DNA of 64,000 nucleotides. Source: Marinobacterium rhizophilum DSM 18822 (GTDB lineage: Bacteria > Pseudomonadota > Gammaproteobacteria > Pseudomonadales > Balneatricaceae). The notes under the pieces are model-generated. The model saw only the letters and a list, made by a program, of their open reading frames with translations, did not search any database and had not been told where the DNA came from. Of this stretch, positions 25,790 through 33,741 are shown one piece after another (within the stretch, counting starts at the first letter, position 1; each line of letters opens with the position of its first letter). The translations under genes were made by a program, and so were the position numbers. The stretch lies in NCBI RefSeq assembly GCF_000378045.1, contig NZ_KB899092.1, forward strand, positions 191,236-255,235. The letters are read 5' to 3'.

Positions 25790-26971
25790 ATGAGTATCGG
25801 TAAAGGCAGGGGGCGTGTCGCCCTGGTGGTGACAACGGCAACGATACTGGTGCTGGGGGCTGCGGGTTTTAAGTACTCTCAGCAATCCCAGGCCGCTACG
25901 GCTGAACCCCAGGCAGCGTCGGCAGCGCCCCAGGTGGAAGTCGCAACACTCCAGCCGGAAGCCGTCAATATCTGGAGTGAGTTTTCAGGCCGGCTTGAGG
26001 CGGTGGAAGTGGTGCAGATCAGGCCCAGGGTCAGCGGCACGCTCGACCAGGTGCTGTTCCGTGAGGGCAGCCTGGTTGAGGCCGGAGAACCGCTTTACGT
26101 GATCGATCCGCGTCCCTATGCCGCAGCGGTGGCCAGTGCCAAGGCTGCGCTGGCTTCGGCGCGCTCCAGGGTTGAGTTTGCCCGTGTCGAACTCGACAGG
26201 GTCAAGGGGCTCGAATACCGCAAGGTGATTTCAAAAAGTCAGTTCGACTCGGTGAATAATGACTACCGTGTTGCCCAGGCCGATATGAATGCGGCCGAGG
26301 CCGCACTGGACATTGCGCAGCTCAATCTGGAGTACGCCCATATCAGCGCCCCGACCAGCGGGCGTATCAGTCGCAGCGAAGTGACGCGCGGTAACCTGGT
26401 GGAAGGTGGTGCCAATGGTCCAGTGCTGGCGACCATCGTATCCAGTGACCGGCTCTATGCCGAATTCGATGTAGATGAGCAGACCTACCTGAACCTGGTA
26501 CGGAACCGCAGCGACAAGCCGCTGGCCGTGACACTCAGTCTGGCGGGTGAAGAGGCGATCTACCAGGGCGAGATGCATGCGTTCGACAACCGTCTGTCCA
26601 GCCAGAGCGGCACCATTCGTGCTCGGGCGTTATTTGACAATCCGGACGGCGCCCTGATTCCTGGCATGTTTGCCAGTGTCCGTGTTGCCGCCCCGGTGCA
26701 GGGGCAGGCACTGCTGGTCGAGCAGCGGGCGCTGGGCACCAATCAGGATCAGAAATACGTGTATGTCGTGGATGACAATAACGTCGTGTCGTATCGCCCG
26801 GTGACGCTGGGGGCCGCGGTGGGCGAACGGCGCCTGGTGCTGCAGGGACTCAATGCGGGTGACAAGGTGATGGTAAACAGCCTGTTACGGGTTATGCCCG
26901 GCATGAGCGTTACGCCGGTGGACATCCGCGGTAGCGCAAAGGCGGATGGCAGCGTTGCCTATCAGCTTTAG
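25790..26971 (+). CDS. RND efflux periplasmic adaptor (MexE type)
   Basis: This 393-residue membrane fusion protein has an N-terminal anchor helix (about residues 10-28), no lipobox cysteine, and a Pro/Ala-rich linker. The two lipoyl halves (VVQIRPRVSGTLDQVLFREGSLVEAGEPLYVIDPRPY and LNLEYAHISAPTSGRISRSEVTRGNLV) flank an alpha-hairpin (about residues 95-150). The beta-barrel and membrane-proximal domains follow. It bridges the pump to an outer-membrane channel. An AGGTG ribosome site precedes the ATG. It has its own operator-controlled promoter and is followed after 24 bases by a thioredoxin gene. Confidence 0.92.
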   Translation: MSIGKGRGRVALVVTTATILVLGAAGFKYSQQSQAATAEPQAASAAPQVEVATLQPEAVNIWSEFSGRLEAVEVVQIRPRVSGTLDQVLFREGSLVEAGEPLYVIDPRPYAAAVASAKAALASARSRVEFARVELDRVKGLEYRKVISKSQFDSVNNDYRVAQADMNAAEAALDIAQLNLEYAHISAPTSGRISRSEVTRGNLVEGGANGPVLATIVSSDRLYAEFDVDEQTYLNLVRNRSDKPLAVTLSLAGEEAIYQGEMHAFDNRLSSQSGTIRARALFDNPDGALIPGMFASVRVAAPVQGQALLVEQRALGTNQDQKYVYVVDDNNVVSYRPVTLGAAVGERRLVLQGLNAGDKVMVNSLLRVMPGMSVTPVDIRGSAKADGSVAYQL

Positions 26972-26995
26972 GTTAATCGATAAGGAGCAAAAGCA

Positions 26996-27331
26996 ATGAG
27001 TGATCAGGTAAACAGTGTAAGTGATGCCAATTTCGCGCAGGAGGTTCTGGCCAGCGAATTACCGGTGGTTGTTGATTTCTGGGCGCCCTGGTGCAAGCCC
27101 TGTGAGGATGTGGCGCCGGTTGTGGCGAGTCTGGCACAGACCTATGCTGGCAAAGTGCGTTTTGTAAAGCTGAATGTTGATGAGAACCCGCAGATCACCG
27201 GTGAGATGGGCATTCGGGGGCTGCCGACATTGATGTTGCTGCGTGATGGGGAGGTGGTCAATACGAAGGTTGGCGCGCTACCCGCCGCCCAGATGACAGC
27301 CTGGCTCGACGGCCGGCTGGCTGCAGGCTAA
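26996..27331 (+). CDS. Thioredoxin with atypical WCKPC active site
   Basis: This 111-residue single-domain thioredoxin has no signal peptide, so it is cytoplasmic. The active site is WAPWCKPCED (Cys33 and Cys36), with Lys in place of the usual Gly of WCGPC; the cis-Pro is in IRGLPTLMLL. The change should alter the redox potential and partner choice, and the buried Asp is kept (VVVDFWA). The start is 24 bases after the adaptor stop with a GGAG ribosome site, so it is probably part of the same regulated transcript. A strong hairpin follows. Confidence 0.9.
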   Translation: MSDQVNSVSDANFAQEVLASELPVVVDFWAPWCKPCEDVAPVVASLAQTYAGKVRFVKLNVDENPQITGEMGIRGLPTLMLLRDGEVVNTKVGALPAAQMTAWLDGRLAAG

Positions 27332-27343
27332 CGCAGCACGCCT

Positions 27344-27378
27344 GTCCGCCCACCCGCTGTTGGGCGTGGTGGGCGGAC
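27344..27378. terminator. 11-bp hairpin between convergent thioredoxin and ybaK genes
   Basis: GTCCGCCCACC and GGTGGGCGGAC form a perfect stem around a 13-base loop in the gap between two convergent genes. No T-tract is present; a shared 3' end is likely. Confidence 0.5.
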
Positions 27379-27397
27379 TGCGCGAGCGGGTAGCGGC

Positions 27398-27874
27398 TTA
27401 CAGGTGCTTGGTGGCATCGACCGGTTCGGCAGTTGCCATCAGGCGGCGAAACTCGTTACCCGACAACTTGAGCAGATTCTGGTGGTCGCCGGATTCGATG
27501 AAGACCTCCGCTTCACCCAGCAGGCGGCGGTCAACCAGCGTTTCGAGCTTGTAGGCGCTGCCAACGGGGACCAGTGCACCGGGATCGCAATCGGTGAAAA
27601 TATTCTGCAGTTCCGTTTCGGTCGCCAGTCCGACCGGTTCACCCAGCAGCTGGTGCAGCTGCCCGAGTTGTACCCGGTGATCGGCCGGCAAGACCATCAT
27701 CAGGTAGCTGTCATCGTTGCGCTTGAGTACCACGGCTTTGGCCAGTTGATGGCCTGGCACATGGGCCACTTCCGCCGTACGGGCACTGGACGTCGGACTG
27801 TAATGGTGGTGCTGGGCTTCGTAGACGATTGCGTAACGATCCAGCTGTTCTTTAAGTGTGGCGGCAATGGGCAT
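27398..27874 (-). CDS. YbaK/ProX-type aminoacyl-tRNA deacylase
   Basis: This 158-residue single-domain editing protein hydrolyses mischarged aminoacyl-tRNA in trans. Family features are VPGHQLAKAVVLKRNDDSYLMMVLPADHRV (with the conserved Lys), FTDCDPGALVPVGSAYKLETLVD and the C-terminal GNEFRRLM. The exact specificity (Cys-tRNAPro, Ala-tRNAPro or other) cannot be assigned. The start at 27874 has a GGAG ribosome site. Confidence 0.85.
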   Translation of the reverse strand: MPIAATLKEQLDRYAIVYEAQHHHYSPTSSARTAEVAHVPGHQLAKAVVLKRNDDSYLMMVLPADHRVQLGQLHQLLGEPVGLATETELQNIFTDCDPGALVPVGSAYKLETLVDRRLLGEAEVFIESGDHQNLLKLSGNEFRRLMATAEPVDATKHL

Positions 27875-27983
27875 GGCGATTCTCCTGCGCTTACCGGATG
27901 CCTTAAAGTTTAGTTCAGACTCTATAGGCCGGCAGGAGCTTTGGTGCGAAGCCGCAACGGCCGAACGCTGGCGACATGCGCAA

Positions 27984-28104
27984 ACCGGGCGCCTGCCCGG
28001 TAAATTCAGGTGATTCGAGCATGAGCGCGTACACAGGTGCGCATGCTCAGGTCTAAAGGAACAGCAACATCACTAGGCGCCGGGCGAGAGTCCGGCGCCT
28101 TTTT
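27984..28104 (+). ncRNA. Candidate small RNA ending in a strong terminator
   Basis: Three hairpins occur in 120 bases: ACCGGGC/GCCCGGT (27984-28001), a bulged stem GAGCAT...ATGCTC (28017-28048), and GGCGCCGG/CCGGCGCC followed by TTTTT (28076-28104). The last is a textbook plus-strand terminator, yet no plus-strand gene ends nearby: the thioredoxin stops more than 700 bases earlier, past a minus-strand gene. A noncoding transcript ending here is the simplest reading. No clear promoter was seen. Confidence 0.4.
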
Positions 28105-28159
28105 GCCTATGTCGGCAGGCATTCTGCAAGTGTATCGCGCACAGAGTGAGCTCCTTGTA

Positions 28160-28397
28160 TGTTAAGACTCAACGAAATGATAGGGTTCTTCACCAGTTAC
28201 CGGGGAGGCCGCTGGCTCCTGGAGGCAGCTCTGACTGACCTCGTCCGTAGAGTGGCTCCCCGCCTCATTGCCAACCTCGAAGAGTATCAGGAAGCCAGTC
28301 AGACTGGATTTCGCATCACAAGGTCGAGGCAGCATCAAGTGCGAGGTCGGGGAACCGGTTTCTATTGTGAAGCAAACTTGACCTGGAGTGAAAGTCA
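28160..28397 (+). ncRNA. Putative bridge RNA region of the IS110 element
   Basis: This is the noncoding stretch between the presumed left end and the transposase start. In IS110 elements this region encodes a structured bridge RNA whose two loops specify target and donor DNA. Here GGGGAG (28202-28207) can pair with CTCCCC (28256-28261) around a 48-base loop, CCAGT-CAG-ACTGG forms a second hairpin (28295-28307), and CGCA/TGCG a third. An open frame of 80 codons crosses it but shows no protein-like character. The RNA assignment is by family position, not by alignment. Confidence 0.45.
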
Positions 28398-29390
28398 GTG
28401 AGTGTGTTTGTCGGTGTGGATATTTCAGCCAAGACGTTTGATCTCGTCAGCAGGAAAGCCGGACATAGTTCAAAGACTGAGCAGTTCAAGCAGACACCGG
28501 ACGGTCATGCCAAGGCGATCAAACGGCTCACCGCACTCCAGCCCACGGTCATCGTGCTGGAAGCCACAGGGATCTACTACTTGGACTTGGCGGTGGCGTT
28601 GGTCCAGGCAGGGCTGCCTGTCGCCGTCATAAACCCGAAGAGCTTCCGCCATTTCGCGGAACTCATGTTGACGGGCAGTAAGACTGACGGCATCGATGCG
28701 GCCCTGCTTGCTGAGTATGGTGAACGCATGAGGCCCAGACTCTGGACGCCTCCCGATGAAGCGTGCCTAGCCTTGCGAGACTTGGGGAGGCAGATCAACC
28801 GCTTGACCGCGACGCGAACTCAGGCCAAAAACCGGTTACACGCTCTGCAGTCCAAACGCTCTACGATGCCACTGCTGATTGAGGACGAGCAGGAAGGCAT
28901 CGACTTGCTGGATCGACGTATTGAGCGGTTGAGCAAGGCTGCTCTGGCGCTGATAGCCCAGAACAGAACCCTTTCAAGGAGTTTGGAGAATATGCGGGCG
29001 GCGAAGGGGATAGGGGAGGCTTCGGCTATCGCCATACTGGCCGAGCTATGCGTGCTTCCGCAACACCTGAAAGCGCCACAGGTAAGCCGCTTTGCTGGCT
29101 TGGATGTACGACTGACCCAGTCAGGCACCAGCGTAAACAGGCCAGCGCGCCTGAGCAAGGCAGGCAATGCCTACCTGCGTGCTGCGCTGTACATGCCAGC
29201 GATGAGTGCGGTACGACATGACCCGAGGGCGAAAGCGTTCTACGAGGCGCTGGTATCGAGAGGTAAGAAAAAAATCCAGGCCCAGTGTGCGGTCATGAGG
29301 AAGTACCTGACCGGATTATGGGCCTGTATTCAGACTGAAGCCGCGTTCGACTCAACACTGCTGTTCAGTGACGAGCACATGAACGCTTGA
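28398..29390 (+). CDS. IS110-family transposase (DEDD recombinase)
   Basis: This 330-residue protein has an N-terminal RuvC-like domain with the acidic set Asp8 (VGVDIS), Glu55 (VLEATGIY), Asp97 and Asp100 (KTDGIDA). A coiled-coil linker and a C-terminal Transposase_20 domain (GIGEASAIAILAEL...FAGLD) follow, with the proposed catalytic Ser in ARLSKAGN (about residue 253). All key residues are present, so the enzyme looks intact. It starts at GTG 28398 with GGAG nine bases upstream. Family knowledge: recombination guided by the element's own RNA. Confidence 0.92.
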   Translation: MSVFVGVDISAKTFDLVSRKAGHSSKTEQFKQTPDGHAKAIKRLTALQPTVIVLEATGIYYLDLAVALVQAGLPVAVINPKSFRHFAELMLTGSKTDGIDAALLAEYGERMRPRLWTPPDEACLALRDLGRQINRLTATRTQAKNRLHALQSKRSTMPLLIEDEQEGIDLLDRRIERLSKAALALIAQNRTLSRSLENMRAAKGIGEASAIAILAELCVLPQHLKAPQVSRFAGLDVRLTQSGTSVNRPARLSKAGNAYLRAALYMPAMSAVRHDPRAKAFYEALVSRGKKKIQAQCAVMRKYLTGLWACIQTEAAFDSTLLFSDEHMNA

Positions 29391-29444
29391 CTCTCAACAG
29401 AGTATCTACGCGGATGCAGGAGCCTGGTCTGCGGGCGAATCGAC

Positions 29445-29519
29445 TTATTTATCGCGAATCGAGTGGTTGGCCATGTGCTCCAGGGCCTTGATCATCGCCG
29501 CAGAGGGTAAGCCCCAGTT
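29445..29519 (-). pseudogene. 3'-terminal relic of a second garR
   Basis: Minus-strand translation gives NWGLPSAAMIKALEHMANHSIRDK then stop, matching the end of the intact GarR (NWDHSAMIKALEHMANHSIRD). An in-frame TAA precedes it. The DNA differs from the intact copy at several positions, so it is a diverged paralogue or the former resident gene, not a fresh tandem copy. It lies nine bases beyond the intact stop codon and next to the IS110 right end. Confidence 0.8.
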
Positions 29520-29527
29520 TTAGAGCA

Positions 29528-30415
29528 TCAGTCACGGATCGAGTGGTTGGCCATATGCTCGAGCGCCTTGATCATGGCGGAGTGATCCCAGTTCTCGCCG
29601 CCGAGTGCCGCGCAGGTGCTGAAGTTCTGCTGTGCGCTGGCGGTGTTGGGCAGGTTCAGCTTGAGTGCCCGGGCGCCTTCCAGCGCCAGGTTGAGATCTT
29701 TCTGGTGCAGGCAGATCTTGAAACCCGGATCGAAGGTGCCCTTGACCATGCGCTCGCCGTGCACTTCCAGAATCTTGGACGAGGCAAAGCCGCCCATCAG
29801 GGCTTCGCGTACCTTGGCAGGATCCGCGCCTGCCTTGGAGGCGAACAGCAGGGCCTCGGCTACGGCCTGGATATTCAGCGCCACGATGATCTGGTTGGCG
29901 ACCTTGGTGGTCTGGCCGTCACCGTTGCCACCCACCAGGGTGATGTTCTTGCCCATGGCGTCGAACAGCGGCTTGGCGCGCTCAAAGGCCGCGTCGCTGC
30001 CACCCACCATGATGGTCAGGCTGGCGGCCTTGGCGCCCACTTCACCGCCCGACACGGGCGCGTCCATGTACTCGGCGCCGGTCTCATTAATGCGGGCGGC
30101 AAATGCCTTGGTGGCGATGGGCGAGATCGAGCTCATGTCGATGATGATCTTGCCGGCGGCAGCCCCCTCGGCCACGCCATCGGTACCGAACAGAACCTCT
30201 TCAACCTGGGGGGTGTCAGGCACCATCAGGATGATGAATTCGCTCTCCTGCGTGACCGCCTTGGGGCTTGGCAGGGCTGTGCCGTTGGCGCCCAGCAGAT
30301 CTGCCGGTGCAGGGGAGTGATGCTCGGAAAAATAAAGACTGTGACCTGCTTTTTGCAGGTTTTCTGCCATGGGCTTGCCCATGATGCCAGTGCCGATAAA
30401 TCCTATACGTGCCAT
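29528..30415 (-). CDS. garR: 2-hydroxy-3-oxopropionate (tartronate semialdehyde) reductase
   Basis: This 295-residue beta-hydroxyacid dehydrogenase reduces tartronate semialdehyde, the product of Gcl, to glycerate. The Rossmann loop is GFIGTGIMGKPMAENL; DAPVSGGEVGA binds substrate and the catalytic Lys lies in GDGQTTKVANQIIVALN (about residue 170). It follows hyi by 26 bases in the gcl-hyi-garR operon. It could equally be called glxR; the two are isofunctional. A decayed 3' copy follows. Confidence 0.93.
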   Translation of the reverse strand: MARIGFIGTGIMGKPMAENLQKAGHSLYFSEHHSPAPADLLGANGTALPSPKAVTQESEFIILMVPDTPQVEEVLFGTDGVAEGAAAGKIIIDMSSISPIATKAFAARINETGAEYMDAPVSGGEVGAKAASLTIMVGGSDAAFERAKPLFDAMGKNITLVGGNGDGQTTKVANQIIVALNIQAVAEALLFASKAGADPAKVREALMGGFASSKILEVHGERMVKGTFDPGFKICLHQKDLNLALEGARALKLNLPNTASAQQNFSTCAALGGENWDHSAMIKALEHMANHSIRD

Positions 30416-30441
30416 CTGTATGCTCCGTTCGTCGTTGGGGG

Positions 30442-31224
30442 TCAGATCTGGTTGTAGTCTTTCAGCCAGCCAAGACCGGCTTCGGTGCTGGTGGCCGGCT
30501 TGTATTCGCAGCCGATCCAGCCGTCGTACCCCAGGGTGTCAATGAAGTTGAACAGGAAGTGGTAATTGATTTCGCCGGTACCCGGCTCGTGCCGGCCGGG
30601 ATTGTCCGCCAGCTGGATATGGTTGATGGCGCCGAGGTTGGCCTCAATGGTGCGCGCCAGGTCGCCTTCCATGATCTGCATGTGGTAGATGTCGTATTGC
30701 AGGCTCAGGTTGTCGCTGCCAACCGCGTCGCGAATGGCGAGCGCCTGGGCCGTCGTATTAAGAAAGAAACCCGGTATATCGCGGGTGTTAATCGCTTCCA
30801 TCACCAGTCGAATGCCGGCTTGTTTCAGCTGGTCGGCTGCATATTTCAGGTTGGCAATGAAGGTGCTGCGAGCCTGTTCGTTGCTGACGCCTTGCGGCTG
30901 AATACCCGCCAGGCAGTTGACCTGGCGGTTGCCCAGCACCTGGGCGTAGTCGATGGCGCGCTGTACACCGGCACGGAACTCTTCTGTGCGCTCTGGGTGA
31001 CAGGCGATACCGCGCTCCCCCGCATTCCAGTCGCCAGCGGGGAGGTTGAACAGCACCTGGGTGAGTCCATTGGCGTCGAGTTTCGCCTTGATGTCTGCTG
31101 CTTCATAGTCGTACGGGAACAGGTATTCCACGCCACTGAAGCCGGCCTTGGCGGCAGCCTCGAAGCGATCAAGAAAATCGTATTCAGTAAACAGCATGGA
31201 CAGGTTGGCACATAAGCGTGTCAT
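30442..31224 (-). CDS. hyi: Hydroxypyruvate isomerase
   Basis: This 260-residue TIM-barrel enzyme interconverts hydroxypyruvate and tartronate semialdehyde. Family features: MTRLCANLSMLFTEYDFLDRFEAAAKAGFSGVEYLFPYDY, LVMEAINTRDIPGF with the metal Glu, LQYDIYHMQIMEGDL, and GEINYHFLFNFIDTLGYDGWIGCEYKP. The ATG at 31224 has a GGAG ribosome site; an upstream Met would add eight unlikely residues. It is flanked by gcl and garR, confirming the glyoxylate-to-glycerate route. Confidence 0.94.
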   Translation of the reverse strand: MTRLCANLSMLFTEYDFLDRFEAAAKAGFSGVEYLFPYDYEAADIKAKLDANGLTQVLFNLPAGDWNAGERGIACHPERTEEFRAGVQRAIDYAQVLGNRQVNCLAGIQPQGVSNEQARSTFIANLKYAADQLKQAGIRLVMEAINTRDIPGFFLNTTAQALAIRDAVGSDNLSLQYDIYHMQIMEGDLARTIEANLGAINHIQLADNPGRHEPGTGEINYHFLFNFIDTLGYDGWIGCEYKPATSTEAGLGWLKDYNQI

Positions 31225-31299
31225 GGCAGTCTCCAGTTGTTGGGTCACTCGCCACCCCGGTCTGTGCCGGGGCTGGCTTGATGTTGTACTGGCGGCCCA

Positions 31300-33036
31300 T
31301 CAGGCCGGCAGGGACTCAAATTCATTGATGTTGTCGATCTCGGTACCCATGGAGATGTTGGTGACACGCTCCAGGATAATTTCAACGACAACCGGTACGC
31401 GGTACTGTGCCTTGATGCGCTTGGCCTCTTCAAGGGCGGCGCCAATGTCGTTGGGATCCCGTACCCGTATGGCCTTGCAGCCCAGCCCTTCGACTACGGC
31501 AACGTGATCGACACCGTAGCCTTCCAATTCTGGTGCATTGATATTGTCAAATGCCAGCTGGACGCAGTAATCAATATCGAAGTTGCGCTGTGCCTGGCGA
31601 ATCAGCCCCAGGTAGGAGTTGTTTACCAGTACGTGGATGTAGGGCAGGTTGAACTGCGCACCCACCGCCAGCTCCTCGATCATGAACTGGAAATCGTAGT
31701 CGCCGGAAATCGCAACGACCTCCCGATCCGGGTTGGCCTTGACGACACCCAGTGCCGCGGGCGCTGTCCAGCCCAGCGGACCGGCCTGGCCGGCATTGAT
31801 CCAGTTGCGCGGCTTGTAAACGTGTAGAAACTGGGCCGCCGCAATCTGTGACAGGCCAATGGTGGTGACATAGCACGTATCCTCGCCGAACGCCGCGTTC
31901 ATTTCTGCATAGACACGCTGTGGCTTGACGGGAATATTGTCAAAGTCGCTGCGTCGCCCCATGGTCTGCTTGCGTTCCAGGCAGTCGGCGGCCCAGGCCG
32001 AACGATCCTTGAGACGGTTGGCGGCTTTCCATTCACGCGCGACCTCGACAAACAGCTCCAGCGCGCTGCCGGCATCGGAAACGATACCCAGATCCGGCGT
32101 AAAGACACGGCCAATCTGGGTGGGCTCGATATCGACATGCACGAAGGTACGGTTCTGGGTGTAAACGTCAACCGAGCCCGTGTGGCGGTTGGCCCAGCGG
32201 TTGCCAATACCCAGTACAAAGTCTGATTCAAGCATCGTGGCGTTACCATAGCGGTGCGACGTCTGCAGTCCGGCCATGCCGGCCATCAGCGGGTGATCGT
32301 CTGAGATTGATCCCCAGCCCATGAGTGTCGGAATAACCGGTACACCGATGATCTCAGCGAACTCCACCAGTTTGGCCGACGCGTTGGCATTGATGATGCC
32401 CCCGCCCGCGACCAGCAACGGCTGCTCGGACGCATTGAGCATTTCCAGCGCCCGTTCGATCTGTTTGCGGGTTGCGGTGGGTTTGTAGGCCGACATCGGC
32501 TCATACATTTCGGGATCGAATTCGATTTCCGCCATTTGCACATCAATCGGCAGGTCGATCAGGACGGGGCCTGGGCGACCTGAGCGCATCAGGTGAAACG
32601 CCTGCTGGAAAACCTGCGGCACAAGTCCGGGCTCCAGTACGGTGGTGGCCCATTTTGTAACGGGTTTGGCGATGGTCTCGATGTCCACGGCCTGGAAGTC
32701 TTCCTTGTGCAGCCGGGCTCGGGGTGCCTGGCCGGTAATGCACAGCATGGCAATGGAGTCGGCGGAGGCTGAATAGAGCCCGGTAATCATGTCGGTACCG
32801 GCGGGCCCGGAGGTGCCGATGCAAACGCCGATGTTGCCGGGTGTGCTGCGGGTATAGCCCTCGGCCATGTGGGAGGCGCCTTCAACGTGGCGCGCCAGTA
32901 CATGGTCGATGCCGCCGAGCTTTTTCATGGCCGCATACATCGGGTTGATCGCCGCACCCGGAACGCCGAAGGCCGTGTCGATGCCTTCGATTTTCAGAAT
33001 TTCAACTGCCGCTTCTATTGCTCTCATCTTCGCCAT
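31300..33036 (-). CDS. gcl: Glyoxylate carboligase (tartronate semialdehyde synthase)
   Basis: This 578-residue ThDP- and FAD-dependent enzyme joins two glyoxylates with loss of CO2. The N-terminus [63 protein letters not shown] is characteristic: Gcl has Val in place of the otherwise conserved ThDP-activating Glu, and [10 protein letters not shown] fits this. The ThDP-metal motif is [29 protein letters not shown] near residue 450. First gene of the gcl-hyi-garR operon; the upstream AT-rich region holds IclR-type inverted repeats. Confidence 0.95.
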   Translation of the reverse strand: MAKMRAIEAAVEILKIEGIDTAFGVPGAAINPMYAAMKKLGGIDHVLARHVEGASHMAEGYTRSTPGNIGVCIGTSGPAGTDMITGLYSASADSIAMLCITGQAPRARLHKEDFQAVDIETIAKPVTKWATTVLEPGLVPQVFQQAFHLMRSGRPGPVLIDLPIDVQMAEIEFDPEMYEPMSAYKPTATRKQIERALEMLNASEQPLLVAGGGIINANASAKLVEFAEIIGVPVIPTLMGWGSISDDHPLMAGMAGLQTSHRYGNATMLESDFVLGIGNRWANRHTGSVDVYTQNRTFVHVDIEPTQIGRVFTPDLGIVSDAGSALELFVEVAREWKAANRLKDRSAWAADCLERKQTMGRRSDFDNIPVKPQRVYAEMNAAFGEDTCYVTTIGLSQIAAAQFLHVYKPRNWINAGQAGPLGWTAPAALGVVKANPDREVVAISGDYDFQFMIEELAVGAQFNLPYIHVLVNNSYLGLIRQAQRNFDIDYCVQLAFDNINAPELEGYGVDHVAVVEGLGCKAIRVRDPNDIGAALEEAKRIKAQYRVPVVVEIILERVTNISMGTEIDNINEFESLPA

Positions 33037-33741
33037 GGTGATGGCCTCCCAGGTCTAGTAGTGAATCCGCATCGAATGGCGCGCCGGGTCGATTAGGTGC
33101 TTGCCGTGCAAGAGTCTGTAACCGGGTGTGCCGCGCTGTTGAGGCCAGTAGAACAGGTATGGGGATACCGTTCAACTATAATGGAAGTTGATTTCATATT
33201 GTGGAAGATGTTTTGTGTTAGTTTTTGTTTGTTAAAATTATTTAAAAACAAAAAGTTATAATCTTTATATAGGTCATTTGTGGAAATCATAAAAATTCCA
33301 CTCAGTAAAAATGAATCTTAAAAAGGTTTTTCTTATAGATGCGTGCCGCTCGGCCAAACGGTGGGCGAGGTGCACTGAACGGACCCGCTCTGTCCTGGAA
33401 AAACGCCGGAGCACGGGGAGGTTGAAACGGGGTAGGGATCGATACGGGTAGTACGCCTGCGCGTCGCGCGGCGGACGGGCTCGCGCAGCGAAGAAGCGCT
33501 TTGTGAAGTCGGTCGATGGGGCGAGGACTGCTGTCAGTCAGGGGGTGGCCGAAAAGGGCGGGGAGGGACTCCGGGTGTTAACCGGCCGTTCAGAGCCGGC
33601 CTGCAGGGCACATCCTGCTAGAAATCCTCGCAGGGCCGGACCCGGTCAGCATGTTCATTTGCACCACGCAAACGGCTGTTTTTCGTCGATCCGGCTTGAT
33701 CAATCCGTTTCAACAGCCTGTTGAGCCATTCGCGCGAGGGC
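33037..33741. other. 700-base intergenic region upstream of gcl
   Basis: Positions 33165-33330 are strongly AT-rich and probably contain the gcl promoter and operators (see 33182-33301). From about 33340 to 33741 the DNA is GC-rich with no convincing gene, hairpin or repeat; the only frame, of 73 codons, resembles nothing. The end, TTTCAACAGCCTGTTGA, is a short palindromic motif often seen next to mobile DNA. Confidence 0.5.
33182..33301. promoter_or_regulatory. IclR-type operator candidates upstream of gcl
   Basis: GTGGAA and TTCCAC flank a ten-base AT-rich centre (33280-33301). TGGAAGTTGATTTCA (33182-33196) matches 10 of 14 defined positions of the IclR-type TGGAAATNATTTCCA pattern. Known AllR/IclR sites upstream of gcl genes look similar. 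The IclR gene at 45369 is a candidate binder. Confidence 0.35.

Larger units (their letters stand above)
28155..29430 (+). mobile_element. IS110-family insertion sequence
   Basis: The element has a noncoding left part of about 240 bases, one transposase gene, and a short right end. IS110 elements normally lack terminal inverted repeats, so both ends are approximate. Right of the transposase, GCAGGAGCCTGGTCTGCGGGCGA (about 29414-29436) resembles Pseudomonas-type REP sequence, a known target of some IS110 members. A relic of garR begins about 20 bases further on. Confidence 0.75.

Noticed and set aside
28159-28401. Small frame of 80 codons in front of the IS110 transposase
   Set aside because: It overlaps the transposase start and the presumed bridge-RNA region, and lacks a ribosome site of note.
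33503-33724. 73-codon frame in the gap between gcl and the FadR-type regulator
   Set aside because: No ribosome site, no hydrophobic or domain pattern, Arg/Pro/Gly-rich as expected of random GC-rich DNA.
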